Of a stretch of DNA of 64,000 bases, positions 18,284-27,917 are shown one piece after another; position 1 is the stretch's first letter; every line of letters begins with the position of its first letter. The position numbers were made by a program, and so were the translations under genes. This DNA is from Congregibacter litoralis KT71 (GTDB lineage: Bacteria > Pseudomonadota > Gammaproteobacteria > Pseudomonadales > Halieaceae), in NCBI RefSeq assembly GCF_000153125.2, contig NZ_CM002299.1, positions 1,549,075 to 1,613,074 on the forward strand. Reading direction: 5' to 3'. Under the pieces are notes generated by a model. It was not told the origin of the DNA. It made no database searches and saw only the letters and a program-made list of their open reading frames with translations.

Positions 18284-19588
18284 TCAGCGACCGACACTGG
18301 TGTACTGGAGTCCCGCAGCTTCCATGAGGCCCCGTTCGTAAACGTTGCGAAGATCCACAAAGACATCCCCACGCATGGTGTCGCGGACGTCCCTGAGGTT
18401 GAGCCCGCGGTACTGATTCCACTCAGTCATCAAGACCACGGCATCTGCGTCCTTAAGGGCTTCCTCAATCGTGTCCGCGTATTCCATCGCCTCGGGAAGG
18501 AGAGGCCGGGCTTCGTCCATGCCCTCGGGATCGTGAGCGCAGATGGTGGCCCCGCGATCGATCAGTGCAGGCAGTATGGCGAGCGCTGGAGCATCGCGCA
18601 TGTCATCGGTCTCGGGTTTAAAGGTCAGCCCGAGCACCGCAATCCGTTTGTCTGCCTCGGATCCTCCCAGGGCTTCGCGGATTTTTGACACCATGCGGGC
18701 CTTCTGCGAGGCGTTCACCTCGACCACGGCCTCGACAATTCGACTTCCGACGCCATATTCCTGGGCCATACGGTTGAGTGCCAGGGTGTCCTTCGGAAAG
18801 CAGGAGCCGCCGTAGCCGGGCCCCGCGTGGAGGAACTTGTTGCCGATGCGTTTATCCATGCCCATGCCTTTAGCCACGGCGTTCACATCGGCTCCGGTTT
18901 TCTCGCAGAGCTGACTCATCTCATTGATGAAGCTGATCTTCGTGGCAAGGAAGGCATTGGCCGCGTACTTGATTAACTCAGCGCTCTCCAAACCCGTGAC
19001 CAGCAGGGGCGCCTCGATGAGGTTCAATGGACGGTAGAGTTCTCGGAGGCGCGCTTCGGCGCGCTCGGACTCCACACCCAGCACCACGCGGTCCGGGCGC
19101 AGAAAGTCACTGATGGCAGATCCCTCGCGGAGAAACTCGGGGTTGGATGCCACATCAAAGTCTGCGTCGGGATTTGTCTTGCTGATTACCCGTGCAACCT
19201 CGCGGGCCGTGCCCACGGGTACCGTGGACTTATCCACGATGACCGTATATCCCTGGAGGTTCTCTGCGATCTCCTGGGCAGCTGCGTAGACATATTTGAG
19301 ATCCGCATGGCCGTCGCCGCGACGGGTGGGCGTGCCCACGGCGATAAAGGCCAGATCCGCTTTCGCAACGCTGCCCGCCACGTCCGTGGTAAAGGACAGA
19401 CGGCCGGCGTCTGCATTCTTGCGCACCAGGTCTTCAAGCCCGGGTTCGTAGATGGGAATCTTGCCCTGGCGGAGCGCCGTGATCCGTTCTTCCTGTTTGT
19501 CTACACAGACCACACTCGCGCCAAATTCTGCAAAGCAGGCGCCGGATACCAGGCCCACATAGCCTGCGCCAATCATCACTACGTTCAT
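18284..19588 (-). CDS. ugd: UDP-glucose 6-dehydrogenase
   Basis: The 434-residue enzyme oxidises UDP-glucose to UDP-glucuronate with two NAD+. The N-terminal Rossmann loop is 'MIGAGYVGLVSGACFAEFG', and the catalytic cysteine lies in 'GPGYGGSCFPKDTLAL'. The middle helix and C-terminal UDP-binding domain (RIAVLGLTFKPETDDMRDAP) are complete. It sits between the 4-epimerase gene upstream and the GGDEF-EAL gene ten bases downstream, all on the minus strand. The product would feed the 4-epimerase to give UDP-galacturonate, a precursor of surface polysaccharide. A GDP-mannose dehydrogenase is less likely given the neighbours. Confidence 0.92.
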   Translation of the reverse strand: MNVVMIGAGYVGLVSGACFAEFGASVVCVDKQEERITALRQGKIPIYEPGLEDLVRKNADAGRLSFTTDVAGSVAKADLAFIAVGTPTRRGDGHADLKYVYAAAQEIAENLQGYTVIVDKSTVPVGTAREVARVISKTNPDADFDVASNPEFLREGSAISDFLRPDRVVLGVESERAEARLRELYRPLNLIEAPLLVTGLESAELIKYAANAFLATKISFINEMSQLCEKTGADVNAVAKGMGMDKRIGNKFLHAGPGYGGSCFPKDTLALNRMAQEYGVGSRIVEAVVEVNASQKARMVSKIREALGGSEADKRIAVLGLTFKPETDDMRDAPALAILPALIDRGATICAHDPEGMDEARPLLPEAMEYADTIEEALKDADAVVLMTEWNQYRGLNLRDVRDTMRGDVFVDLRNVYERGLMEAAGLQYTSVGR

Positions 19589-19639
19589 TACGCTTGATTT
19601 CCTATGGGTAAGTCGGCAAAGGCTTTAGGTTATCCGAGC

Positions 19640-20654
19640 TCAACGGGGCTGTCTGTAATAGTCGCGGTACCAGTCCACAAAATTTTGAATTCCCGCGTTG
19701 ATATCTGTTCCGGGACGATATCCCACATAGTCAGCGAGGGCCTCGATGTCTGCATAGGTCGCAGGAACATCCCCGGCCTGGAGGGGTAAAAACTCTTTCT
19801 CAGCCTCCCGCCCCAGGGCTGTCTCGATGGCGGCTATAAAGTCCATGAGCGGCACAGGCTGGTTATTGCCGATATTGAAAAGGCGGTAGGGCGCGCAGCT
19901 GCTTCCGGGGTCGGGTCGGGCCGAATCCCATTGGCTGTTGGCCTTCTGCCGGTTTACCCAGCAATCGCGTAATGCCCTCCACTATGTCGTCAATGTAGGT
20001 GAAGTCGCGACGCATCTGTCCCTGGTTGAAGACCTTGATGGGTTCTCCCGATAGGATCGCTTTGGTGAACAGAAACAGTGCCATGTCCGGTCGGCCCCAG
20101 GGGCCGTACACGGTGAAAAAGCGCAGCCCCGTAGTGCGCAGTCCGTAGAGATGGGAATAGGTATGAGCCATGAGTTCGTTGGATTTTTTCGTGGCCGCGT
20201 AGAGGGATACGGGATGATCCACGTTGTCGTGCACGGAAAAGGGCATCTGGGTATTCAGCCCGTAAACGGAACTACTGGACGCATAAATCAAGTGCGCCGT
20301 ATTGGCGTGGCGACAGCATTCGAGGATATTCATGAAACCGTCGATATTGCTGCTGATATAGGCCCGCGGGTTCTCCAGGGAATAGCGGACTCCCGCCTGG
20401 GCGGCGAGGTTTACCACGGCATCCAGGGCGTGATCGGCAAACAGTCGCTCCATGGCGCTGCGATCCTCGAGATCCAGGTTGGCAAAGGTAAAACCCTCGC
20501 GTGCCTGCAGCTGCGCCAATCGGTCCCGTTTGAGTTCAACGGAGTAGTAGTCGTTGAGATTGTCGAGACCCACAATCTCGTGGCCATCGTCCAGGAGGCG
20601 GTGACTCAGATGAAAGCCAATAAAGCCGGCAGCGCCGGTAACGAGAACACGCAT
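19640..20654 (-). pseudogene. UDP-glucuronate 4-epimerase, frameshifted near 19943
   Basis: This extended SDR starts [17 protein letters not shown] and has the catalytic 'SSSSVYG' and Tyr-x3-Lys (YAATKKSNE). The first frame turns to nonsense after 'LLGKPAE' and stops at 19863. The next frame continues the missing C-terminus: [15 protein letters not shown], then [19 protein letters not shown] and on to 19640. The best explanation is one extra G at about 19942-19943 (GAAGGCC instead of GAAGCC). With it removed, the protein has about 337 residues, normal for the family. The enzyme interconverts UDP-glucuronate and UDP-galacturonate and pairs with the downstream ugd gene. Strong conservation on both sides argues for a recent lesion or a sequence error. 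Confidence 0.85.
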
Positions 20655-20770
20655 AGAGGGGGCTCCTGTGAACAGGTCGCTATGGTAGCAAACACCATCC
20701 TGTGACTCAGTACCTGTTCAGCAGGATCGGCGACTGGTAGCGTTGGCTTTTGCCTTCAATGGATTGCCAG

Positions 20771-21802
20771 ATGGTCAAGTCAAAACGCGTGTTGCTCACC
20801 GGCGGTGCGGGTTATATCGGCTCTCACAGCTGCGTGGCATTCAGTGACGCCGGTTTCGAGGTCAGTCTTCTCGACAATTTTTCCAACAGCTCGCCCATTG
20901 TGCTTGAGCGCCTGGAACAGATTCTCGGCTATCGGCCGGCACTCTACGAGGCAGATATCCGTGATGAACAGGCAACCCGCCGGGTGCTGGAAGAGACGTG
21001 CCCCGACGCCGTGATTCATTTTGCAGGTCTCAAGGCCGTGGGCGAGTCCGTGGCCATGCCCCTGCGGTACTACGACAACAATGTGTCGGGCACCCTTTCT
21101 TTGGTTCGCGCCATGGAGGCTGCCTCGGTGTTTCGCCTGGTGTTTAGCTCCTCTGCGACGGTGTATGGCGATCCCGCGTCCGTGCCCATCACGGAAAACT
21201 TTCCGCGCAGCGCGACAAATCCCTACGGGCGCAGCAAGCTGATTGTTGAAGATATGCTCATGGATCTGGTGGCCTCAAACCCCGCATGGAAGGTGGCTCT
21301 TTTACGCTATTTCAATCCCGTGGGCGCCCATGAGAGCGGTCTTATTGGTGAAGACCCCTCGGGTATACCCAATAATTTAATGCCGTTTATTGCCCAGGTG
21401 GCCGTGGGGCGTCGTGAAAAACTCAGCGTTTTCGGGGGCGATTACGATACCCGCGACGGCACCGGTGTTCGGGACTACATCCACGTATCGGATCTGGCGG
21501 CGGGGCACGTGAGCGCCATGAGCTGTCTCGGAAATCATGGCGGTGAAAAACCTCTGATAGTCAATCTGGGTACAGGCACGGGCTACAGTGTGCTTGAGCT
21601 TGTGCATGCCTTTGAAAAAGCCAGCGGCCGTGCCGTGCCCTACGAGATTGTTGATCGTCGTCCTGGCGACGTCGCCCAGTGTTATGCCGACCCGGCTTAT
21701 GCCCGCCAGGAACTCGGATGGGAAACCCGCTTCGGCGTGGAGCGCATGTGTGAGGATGCCTGGCGCTGGCAGTCGCAGAATCCCGAGGGCTTCAGGAGCT
21801 GA
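20771..21802 (+). CDS. galE: UDP-glucose 4-epimerase
   Basis: A GalE-type extended SDR: 'VLLTGGAGYIGSHSCVAF' NAD loop, 'HFAGLKAVGESVAMPLRYYDNN', catalytic Ser/Tyr-x3-Lys ('FSSSATVYG', 'NPYGRSKLIVEDML') and 'RYFNPVGAHESGLIGEDP'. It interconverts UDP-glucose and UDP-galactose for exopolysaccharide and the Leloir pathway. The frame is open from 20750; I use the ATG at 20771, which gives the usual short N-terminus, without decisive ribosome-site evidence. It is divergent from the epimerase-ugd unit and so completes a UDP-sugar cluster. Confidence 0.92.
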   Translation: MVKSKRVLLTGGAGYIGSHSCVAFSDAGFEVSLLDNFSNSSPIVLERLEQILGYRPALYEADIRDEQATRRVLEETCPDAVIHFAGLKAVGESVAMPLRYYDNNVSGTLSLVRAMEAASVFRLVFSSSATVYGDPASVPITENFPRSATNPYGRSKLIVEDMLMDLVASNPAWKVALLRYFNPVGAHESGLIGEDPSGIPNNLMPFIAQVAVGRREKLSVFGGDYDTRDGTGVRDYIHVSDLAAGHVSAMSCLGNHGGEKPLIVNLGTGTGYSVLELVHAFEKASGRAVPYEIVDRRPGDVAQCYADPAYARQELGWETRFGVERMCEDAWRWQSQNPEGFRS

Positions 21803-21854
21803 GAACGCGCCTGATTCCCTGGTCGCCCCATCCCGTGTTATTGCTTTTGGTTAC

Positions 21855-24362
21855 TCAGGGGCTGTCGCCGCTGCGCAGAACCCGGATGCTACGTGCCGTC
21901 GCGGCGATATCCGACTCATGGAAAGCCACTTTTCGCCACTGCTTCTTCGCATAGAGCGCTGTCTGGTCGCGAAAGTGAGGGCTGCGGGGATTGCCGGATT
22001 GACTGTAGCTCAGCAGCGCTTCGGCGACGGGCCCATGGTCGTCGAAGCCAAGGGTGTAGATAAAACTGCTGCCGTGGACCACGGGATACCCCTTATCGGT
22101 GAGATAGCGACTGTCGGCGATCTTTGCCGGCTTGATGCCTGCGATGGGCGAGGCCGCCGGGTTACCTGCCATTTGAAGATTGGCCACACCCTCAAAACCG
22201 TTGCCCCCGTGCACGGGTATTGCCTTGCCTGCGCGCCAGGCGAACTGTGTGTCTCGTAAACTGGCATTAAGAGGCATTCCTGCCGCGTTCATGACCGCCA
22301 CGGCGTCTTTGAGAGATTGAAGGGCAAGCTCGGCGTCTCCCAGGGCAGTGGGGGTCATAGCGGGCTGGCTCGCGTCGAAGGGCTCCTTGAACAACTTGCC
22401 TGTGCTTACGGTATCCAGGCGGTCGTAGCGGGTTATCCACTCTCGGAACAGCGGTGCGCCCGGGCTATCAAGATTGAGGCTGCCGTCATAGGCCGCCAGC
22501 ACATCGCAGGCATTTTGCAGGTCTTCAGCCGAAGCCCTGCAGATCGTGATCAGCTCGGGCAGGAGTAGCTCGGCGGTGAGTCCCCGGTTGGAAAACAGCG
22601 CCTTTTGAATTTCGTGAATGGCGAAGAGACCGTCGTCGCCTGCATCGCCATAGTCATTCTCCAGCATCCGGACGTTCATTCGCGTCCGCAGGGAGCGAGC
22701 CGATTCCGCCGGTCCATACAGAATCGAGTGTCCCGTCGTGGGTTGTCTGGGACTGCTCAGCCAGTAGCTGTCGTTGGAGTTGAAAACGTAGTCCCTGCGC
22801 TCAATAAGGGGGCGTTCTGCGAAGGGCACGGTACCTGCGATGGGCGCCGAGTCATCGTCAATCCAGGTGTTGCGGGGATCCCTGGCGTTCAGCAACACCA
22901 TACGTCTTCCTTGATATAGCTGGGCGGCGAGGGGGTCAGATGTCAGAGACGCCTTCCAAAGGGCCTGGGCCTCGTCACTGAGGTTGCCCACGGTGGAATT
23001 ATCGAGGTAGAGCGCACGGCCGTCGGCGCTCGTGGCAATGGTATTCACCCAGGGCATGGCGTTGTACTTGCGGTGGGCCTGAATAAATTCATCCAGACTG
23101 CGGGCCTCTCCCATGGCTTTCCACTGGGCAAGGAGGGAGTGGTTGCCGACATTGGCGTCCCGGGCGGCGTAGGCGTACGTCCCGTCCCAGGTCATGCCGG
23201 GCATGCTCAACAATGGGCCGTGGTCGCTGACATAGACCGTGTGTTCGTGCTGGGTGACCTCGCCATTGGCGTCCCGCAGCGGGAATGTGACCACCCGGGC
23301 CTCAATATCGCGCCAGTCGTCCCCGTAGCGATAGCGCATGGGGTTTTCCGGGTCCAGTTCCAGACGATAGAGCACGAGGCGCTGGCTGGCGGACACGGTG
23401 TGGGTCCAGCCAAGATTCTCGTTAAAACCAATGGACACGCCGGGGCTGCCAAGGAGGTGAGCGCCATAAATGTTCAGCTTTCCGGGAATGGTGAGGTGCT
23501 TCTCCCAAAAGCGGCTTTCGCCGTACCAGGGGTAGTGGGGGTTGGCGAGGAGCATGCCCCGGCCGTTCTCCGTGTACTCACTGCCCAGTGCCCAGCCATT
23601 GGATCCCATGCCCTCGAGGGACGCGGCATCAAGGGCTGCAAGCTCCAGTGCCGCGCTGCCGTTCCCTGCCAACTCGGAGGCTTCTGTCGGTGGCTGCACG
23701 TTTGCAATTGCGCCGCTCATGCGCGGGAGAGTCTGAGCTGCCATGACCATACGGGTCATATGATCGAGGGGCGTGGCATTGCGGAGCCATTCGGCACCAC
23801 TGCACCAGGAGCTGTTCCGGGATCCCCTATGCTTATCCAGGTAGCGGTTGTAGCCCGCGCTGTAGCCAGCGAGCCAGCGACGGGTTTCCGCGTCCTGGGC
23901 GGCGAGGGCGATCTCGGCCTGGGCCCGAAGATCCAGACCATGGACCACCGCATCGAGGGCTATGTTGCTGTTATTGGCGCCTGCACCGAGATAGCGGGCA
24001 CTCTCACCCCGTGCCTGAAGCAATGCCAGCGCCATATTACAAACATGGTCGTGGGCCGCGGCATACGCCTCGCCATAGCCCAGGGAACCATAGTCATCTG
24101 CCTGAATATGCGGGACACCATAGGGGCCCTTGCGGATAGTCACGCGATAGCCGCCTTCGGGCATCAGTGATGCATCGGAATCCGTCCTCGCCATGGACTG
24201 TGCCGTGTCGGCGAGTGACACGGGGGCGCAGAGGAGCGCCTGGAGAAGCACAAGCCCCCCAAAAAACCGGGTGCGAGTGCTGGTGCTGGCTCCACGGCGG
24301 TTTTCGGAGTTTTCGTTAACGCTGCTGGAGCAACGGGTGAGGGACGCGAGTGCTAAAGGCAT
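21855..24362 (-). CDS. Penicillin acylase-family N-terminal-nucleophile amidohydrolase
   Basis: An 835-residue precursor of the penicillin G acylase / AHL acylase / aculeacin acylase group. A signal peptide (GLVLLQALLCAPVSLAD) directs it to the periplasm. The alpha subunit starts at 'VTIRKGPYGVPHIQADDYGSLGYG', and the self-cleavage site is Gly253-Ser254 in 'MGSNGWALG', Ser254 becoming the beta-subunit N-terminus and nucleophile. The beta subunit has the expected 'LANPHYPW' and 'HTVSASQRLVLY' blocks. Relatives (PvdQ, QuiP) cleave long-chain acyl-homoserine lactones; others cleave lipopeptides, so the substrate is open. The ATG at 24362 starts the signal region; the 71-codon extension upstream has no signal character. 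Confidence 0.85.
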   Translation of the reverse strand: MPLALASLTRCSSSVNENSENRRGASTSTRTRFFGGLVLLQALLCAPVSLADTAQSMARTDSDASLMPEGGYRVTIRKGPYGVPHIQADDYGSLGYGEAYAAAHDHVCNMALALLQARGESARYLGAGANNSNIALDAVVHGLDLRAQAEIALAAQDAETRRWLAGYSAGYNRYLDKHRGSRNSSWCSGAEWLRNATPLDHMTRMVMAAQTLPRMSGAIANVQPPTEASELAGNGSAALELAALDAASLEGMGSNGWALGSEYTENGRGMLLANPHYPWYGESRFWEKHLTIPGKLNIYGAHLLGSPGVSIGFNENLGWTHTVSASQRLVLYRLELDPENPMRYRYGDDWRDIEARVVTFPLRDANGEVTQHEHTVYVSDHGPLLSMPGMTWDGTYAYAARDANVGNHSLLAQWKAMGEARSLDEFIQAHRKYNAMPWVNTIATSADGRALYLDNSTVGNLSDEAQALWKASLTSDPLAAQLYQGRRMVLLNARDPRNTWIDDDSAPIAGTVPFAERPLIERRDYVFNSNDSYWLSSPRQPTTGHSILYGPAESARSLRTRMNVRMLENDYGDAGDDGLFAIHEIQKALFSNRGLTAELLLPELITICRASAEDLQNACDVLAAYDGSLNLDSPGAPLFREWITRYDRLDTVSTGKLFKEPFDASQPAMTPTALGDAELALQSLKDAVAVMNAAGMPLNASLRDTQFAWRAGKAIPVHGGNGFEGVANLQMAGNPAASPIAGIKPAKIADSRYLTDKGYPVVHGSSFIYTLGFDDHGPVAEALLSYSQSGNPRSPHFRDQTALYAKKQWRKVAFHESDIAATARSIRVLRSGDSP

Positions 24363-24453
24363 AGCTATCAATCTCTTTTTATCGTTGGGTTTTGCGGTGA
24401 CTTTATTCTGCACAGCCAGCGCGGGCTGTCTACGTGCGCGGTGCTCAGTTCGC

Positions 24454-25398
24454 CTATGAAGAGGCGCTGACGGTGTCACGCCACAGCCAGGCAGCGCCAC
24501 GAACACCACTACTGTCGCCATGCTGGGCTGGGTAGATCTTTGTGCGACAGACGTCGGAGAACAGCTTCCTTGCAAGGAGCGCAGGGACTTCCCGATACAG
24601 GGACGGGATATTGGAGAGACCGCCGCCCATCACAATAAGCTCGGGGTCCAGGAGATTGACCACGCCCCCCAGGGCTGTTGCCAGCATGTCTGCGTAGAGT
24701 GACAGGCTTGCGCGGTGCGCGTCGTCGGGGTGTTCCAGGGAAAGCTCACCGACGGAGATGCCGTCGCCGTGGAGCTGTTCGTGGCTCAGCGCCAGCCCCG
24801 GGCCGCTCAGCCAGGTCTCGATGCAGTTTTGTCTTCCGCAGTAGCAAAGTCGGGACGGAGAGAGAGCGGGTGGAAGCGTCGCCAGGCGATCCAATGGCAT
24901 AGGATTGTGGCCCCACTCTCCGCTGATGGCGTTGGGGCCCTGAAGCAGGCTGCCCCGGATGACGATGCCGCCCCCCACGCCGGTACCCACGATGACGCCA
25001 AAGACACTATCGGCTTCTGCGCCCGAGCCATCGCTGGCCTCCGACAGGGCCAGGCAGTCAGCGTCATTGGCGATACGCACGGGTCTTGCGCAGCAGTCCT
25101 CCAGGTCCGCGAGCAAACGCTGGCCGTTCAAAGCGGTGCTATTGCAGTTGCGCATAAGACCGGTCTCGGGAGAGGGGGAGCCCGGTGTGCAGATACCCAG
25201 GGGACGTCGGTCGGGTAGGCCTGTTTCGGATTCCAGCTGCTCACAGAGCTCGCGAATTGCTGCAAGGGTGTCCTCATAGCTGTTTTTAGGGGTGGGGCAG
25301 CGTGCTCGATGGGTCACGACGCCGGCGGCGTCCATGATCGCGGCTTCGATTTTACTGCCCCCGAGATCCACACCCAGGAGTGATGTTGTTGTTTCCAT
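24454..25398 (-). CDS. ROK-family sugar kinase
   Basis: A 314-residue ROK kinase: phosphate loop 'LLGVDLGGSKIEAAIMD', catalytic Asp in 'RIANDADCLALSEA', and the zinc site 'HNPM' ... 'CYCGRQNCIETWLSGPGL'. Members phosphorylate fructose, glucose, N-acetylglucosamine or N-acetylmannosamine with ATP; the lack of a DNA-binding N-terminus makes it a kinase rather than a repressor. This form resembles Mak fructokinase. I chose the ATG at 25398 for its GAGGA ribosome site. It precedes the acylase gene by 91 bp on the same strand; a functional link is not obvious. Confidence 0.87.
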   Translation of the reverse strand: METTTSLLGVDLGGSKIEAAIMDAAGVVTHRARCPTPKNSYEDTLAAIRELCEQLESETGLPDRRPLGICTPGSPSPETGLMRNCNSTALNGQRLLADLEDCCARPVRIANDADCLALSEASDGSGAEADSVFGVIVGTGVGGGIVIRGSLLQGPNAISGEWGHNPMPLDRLATLPPALSPSRLCYCGRQNCIETWLSGPGLALSHEQLHGDGISVGELSLEHPDDAHRASLSLYADMLATALGGVVNLLDPELIVMGGGLSNIPSLYREVPALLARKLFSDVCRTKIYPAQHGDSSGVRGAAWLWRDTVSASS

Positions 25399-25512
25399 GG
25401 GAGCGTCCTCGGGGTACTTATCTGACCTTTTTGCCCGTTTCATTGACAGGGATCATTGCAGGGGAAAACGGCCTCCGGCTCAATATCCCCAATGGCTAAT
25501 CAACGAGGATAA

Positions 25513-26493
25513 ATGCAAATGAGTGATTCGGGAAAGCAGGCTCTGGAACGTCCCATGGAATTCGATGAGGTCAACGGCATCGGAGAGGACACCGGCAGTG
25601 CCGAGGAGCTTAGTGATCGCGCCCAGCGTCTCCGCCAGCTGGCAAAAATGCGACATGATCCCGCGGCTATCCGTGAGCTGTTTATCTCCGGTGATTACCC
25701 TTATAAAAGTAAAATGCCCCGGCGGGAGTACGAGGAAAAAAAGCAGGCGCTTCAAGTCGAACTCCTCAAGGTCCAACAGTGGGTGAGAGATAGCGGCCAG
25801 AAAATCGTGATTTTATTTGAAGGTCGCGATGCGGCGGGAAAGGGCGGGACCATCAAGCGCTTCATGGAACATCTCAATCCGCGGGGTGCGCGGGTGGTCG
25901 CACTGGAAAAGCCCACGGATCAGGAGCGCGGCCAGTGGTACTTTCAGCGCTACATGAAACATCTGCCCTCGGATGGCGAAATGGTGCTTTTTGATCGCTC
26001 CTGGTACAACCGCGCGGGCGTCGAGCGCGTGATGGAATTCTGCTCTCCCGAAGAGTATCTGGAGTTCATGCGCCAAACGCCGGATCTTGAGCGCATGCTG
26101 GTGCGCAGTGGTGTGCGTTTGTTCAAGTATTGGTTTTCCGTAACCAAAGACGAGCAGCACGCACGTTTTGCCCGTCGCAAGACTGACCCTCTCAAACAGT
26201 GGAAGCTATCGCCCATCGACCAGGCATCCATCGATAAGTGGGACGAATACACGGAGGCGAAAGAAGCGATGTTCTTTTACACGGACACCGCCGATGCGCC
26301 GTGGACAGTGATCAAGTCCTCGGATAAAAAGCGCGCTCGTCTGGCCTGTATGCAGCACTTCCTGGCGAGCCTTGATTACCCGGAGAAGGACACCCATCTG
26401 GTGCGTCGACCAGACCCTCTATTAGTCGGGCACAGTCAGCACGTCATCGGACGTTCCCGGCATATCCTCGGGCCTTCGGTCAGCGAGTGGTAG
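25513..26493 (+). CDS. ppk2: Polyphosphate kinase 2
   Basis: A 326-residue PPK2 with the thymidylate-kinase-like fold: Walker A 'FEGRDAAGKGG' (about 102-112), 'ALEKPTDQERGQWYFQRY', Walker B region 'VLFDRSWYNRAGVE' and lid 'KTDPLKQWKLSPID'. It uses polyphosphate to phosphorylate GDP/ADP or AMP. The single-domain length fits class I or III. The start has GAGG five bases upstream. It is divergent from the ROK kinase gene and ends about 60 bp before the ISL3 element. Confidence 0.92.
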   Translation: MQMSDSGKQALERPMEFDEVNGIGEDTGSAEELSDRAQRLRQLAKMRHDPAAIRELFISGDYPYKSKMPRREYEEKKQALQVELLKVQQWVRDSGQKIVILFEGRDAAGKGGTIKRFMEHLNPRGARVVALEKPTDQERGQWYFQRYMKHLPSDGEMVLFDRSWYNRAGVERVMEFCSPEEYLEFMRQTPDLERMLVRSGVRLFKYWFSVTKDEQHARFARRKTDPLKQWKLSPIDQASIDKWDEYTEAKEAMFFYTDTADAPWTVIKSSDKKRARLACMQHFLASLDYPEKDTHLVRRPDPLLVGHSQHVIGRSRHILGPSVSEW

Positions 26494-26554
26494 CCGGGCG
26501 GGTCTGCGGCGCCCCTTACTACACGGGTTTTATCCGCGCCAAGAAAAAGCCTCG

Positions 26555-27858
26555 GGCTCTTCATCATTAACGGGGGACACCGGGGCTCATTAAACTGAAT
26601 TTGCGGAAACGGTTTAATGGAGAACACCCGATGTCCCACGCAGGATTAATACTAGGGCTTCCAGAGCTGGAGGTCGAACACGTCGATCGCAATGATGCGA
26701 TCTCGGTCTACGCCAAACCCAAGAAGCGGCCCTGCTGCCTTCACTGCCAGCACCCGAGAGTGCGGATCAAAGCCACCTACCAGCGGACCCTAAAGCATAC
26801 ACGCCAAGGCAACCAGCTCATCACTCTGCATCTCAGAGCACCGAAGTATCACTGCCCGCGCTGCGGTCGCTATTTCCGCCATCGATTCAAAGGCGTACGG
26901 CCGCGCTATCGAGCCTCCGAGGCGTTTCGCCACGAGGTCTTCGAGACCCACGATGGCGGGGTCACCCAGGCCAAGCTCACACGCACCCATGGCATCAGCG
27001 CAGCCACTACTGAACGCTGGTACCACGGCCACTGTGAGCGACGCGTCTCGGAGATGTCGAACCGCCCCTGCCCCAAGGTCCTCGGGATTGATGAGCACTT
27101 CTTCACCCGCAAGCGCGGCTTCGCGACCACATTGGTCGACCTGCGGCGCCACAAAGTCTTCGATGTGCGCCTGGGACGCTCCCAGGCCAGCCTGGACAGC
27201 TATCTGCGGCGTTTGCCGGGCAAAGACAACGTCAAGCTCGTGGTGATGGATCTGTCCGAGACCTATCGCAGCATCGCCCGCCAGTACTTTCCCGGCGCCA
27301 CGATCGTCGCTGATCGATTCCACGTCATTCGCCTGGTCAATCAGCACTTCCTCAACGCCTGGAAAGACGTGCACCCCGAGGGTCGCAGAAACCGCGGCCT
27401 GCTAAGTCTCATGCGGCGCCATGCCTGGCGCTTGAAGCCGGAGCAGCGAGAGAATCTGCGGCGCTACCTGAGCGACTACCCCGGCCTCGCCGCACTCTAT
27501 GACGCCAAGCAACACCTCAACGAGCTGATGCTACTCAAGAATCTGAGGAAGAAAACGGCCCAAAAGAAGCTACCTGAACTGCTGGCGTTGATCGAGCAGC
27601 TGCGCCACAGTCCGCTGAGACGGCTGGCGAAAACCCTGAAGTCTTGGCTTGAGCCCATCGTCATGATGTGGCGATTCAGTAAGAGCAACGGGCCCACGGA
27701 GGGCTTCCACACGAAGATGGAGATGATGACGCGAAGAGCGTACGGATTTAGAAATTTTGAAAACTATCGATTGAGGGTCTTAACCCACTGCGGGTGGGAT
27801 GGCATCATCAATCGTGTTTAGTGAGAAACGGTCCATCCCCCGTTAATTGGGGAGAGCC
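26555..27858 (+). mobile_element. ISL3-family insertion sequence
   Basis: A 1.3-kb element with one transposase gene. Its imperfect terminal inverted repeats begin GGCTCT at 26555 and end AGAGCC at 27858. Further in they share ATTAACGGGGGA at 26566-26577 and its complement on the right. No 8-bp target duplication flanks these ends. The element lies between ppk2 and the left tRNA-Leu copy. Confidence 0.8.
26631..27821 (+). CDS. ISL3-family transposase
   Basis: A 396-residue transposase: zinc ribbon in the first 90 residues (CCLHCQHPRV ... YHCPRCGRYF), a helix-turn-helix (TQAKLTRTHGISAATTERWY), then the DDE core with 'LGIDEHFFTRK', 'VVMDLSETYRSIARQYFP', 'VADRFHVIRLV' and the distal Glu in 'SNGPTEGFHTKMEMM'. 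The length and motif order are those of ISL3. It is complete, and the ATG at 26631 has GGAG eight bases upstream. No accessory gene lies in the element. Confidence 0.92.
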   Translation: MSHAGLILGLPELEVEHVDRNDAISVYAKPKKRPCCLHCQHPRVRIKATYQRTLKHTRQGNQLITLHLRAPKYHCPRCGRYFRHRFKGVRPRYRASEAFRHEVFETHDGGVTQAKLTRTHGISAATTERWYHGHCERRVSEMSNRPCPKVLGIDEHFFTRKRGFATTLVDLRRHKVFDVRLGRSQASLDSYLRRLPGKDNVKLVVMDLSETYRSIARQYFPGATIVADRFHVIRLVNQHFLNAWKDVHPEGRRNRGLLSLMRRHAWRLKPEQRENLRRYLSDYPGLAALYDAKQHLNELMLLKNLRKKTAQKKLPELLALIEQLRHSPLRRLAKTLKSWLEPIVMMWRFSKSNGPTEGFHTKMEMMTRRAYGFRNFENYRLRVLTHCGWDGIINRV

Positions 27859-27917
27859 GGGGATTTTTGGGGGAGCGTATGCTCGTTTCCCTTCTAGATA
27901 CAGAAGAAACGGATGTG

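Noticed and set aside
23073..24170. 365-codon plus-strand frame inside the acylase gene
   Set aside because: Long antisense frames are common in GC-rich genes; the minus strand has clear acylase motifs throughout.
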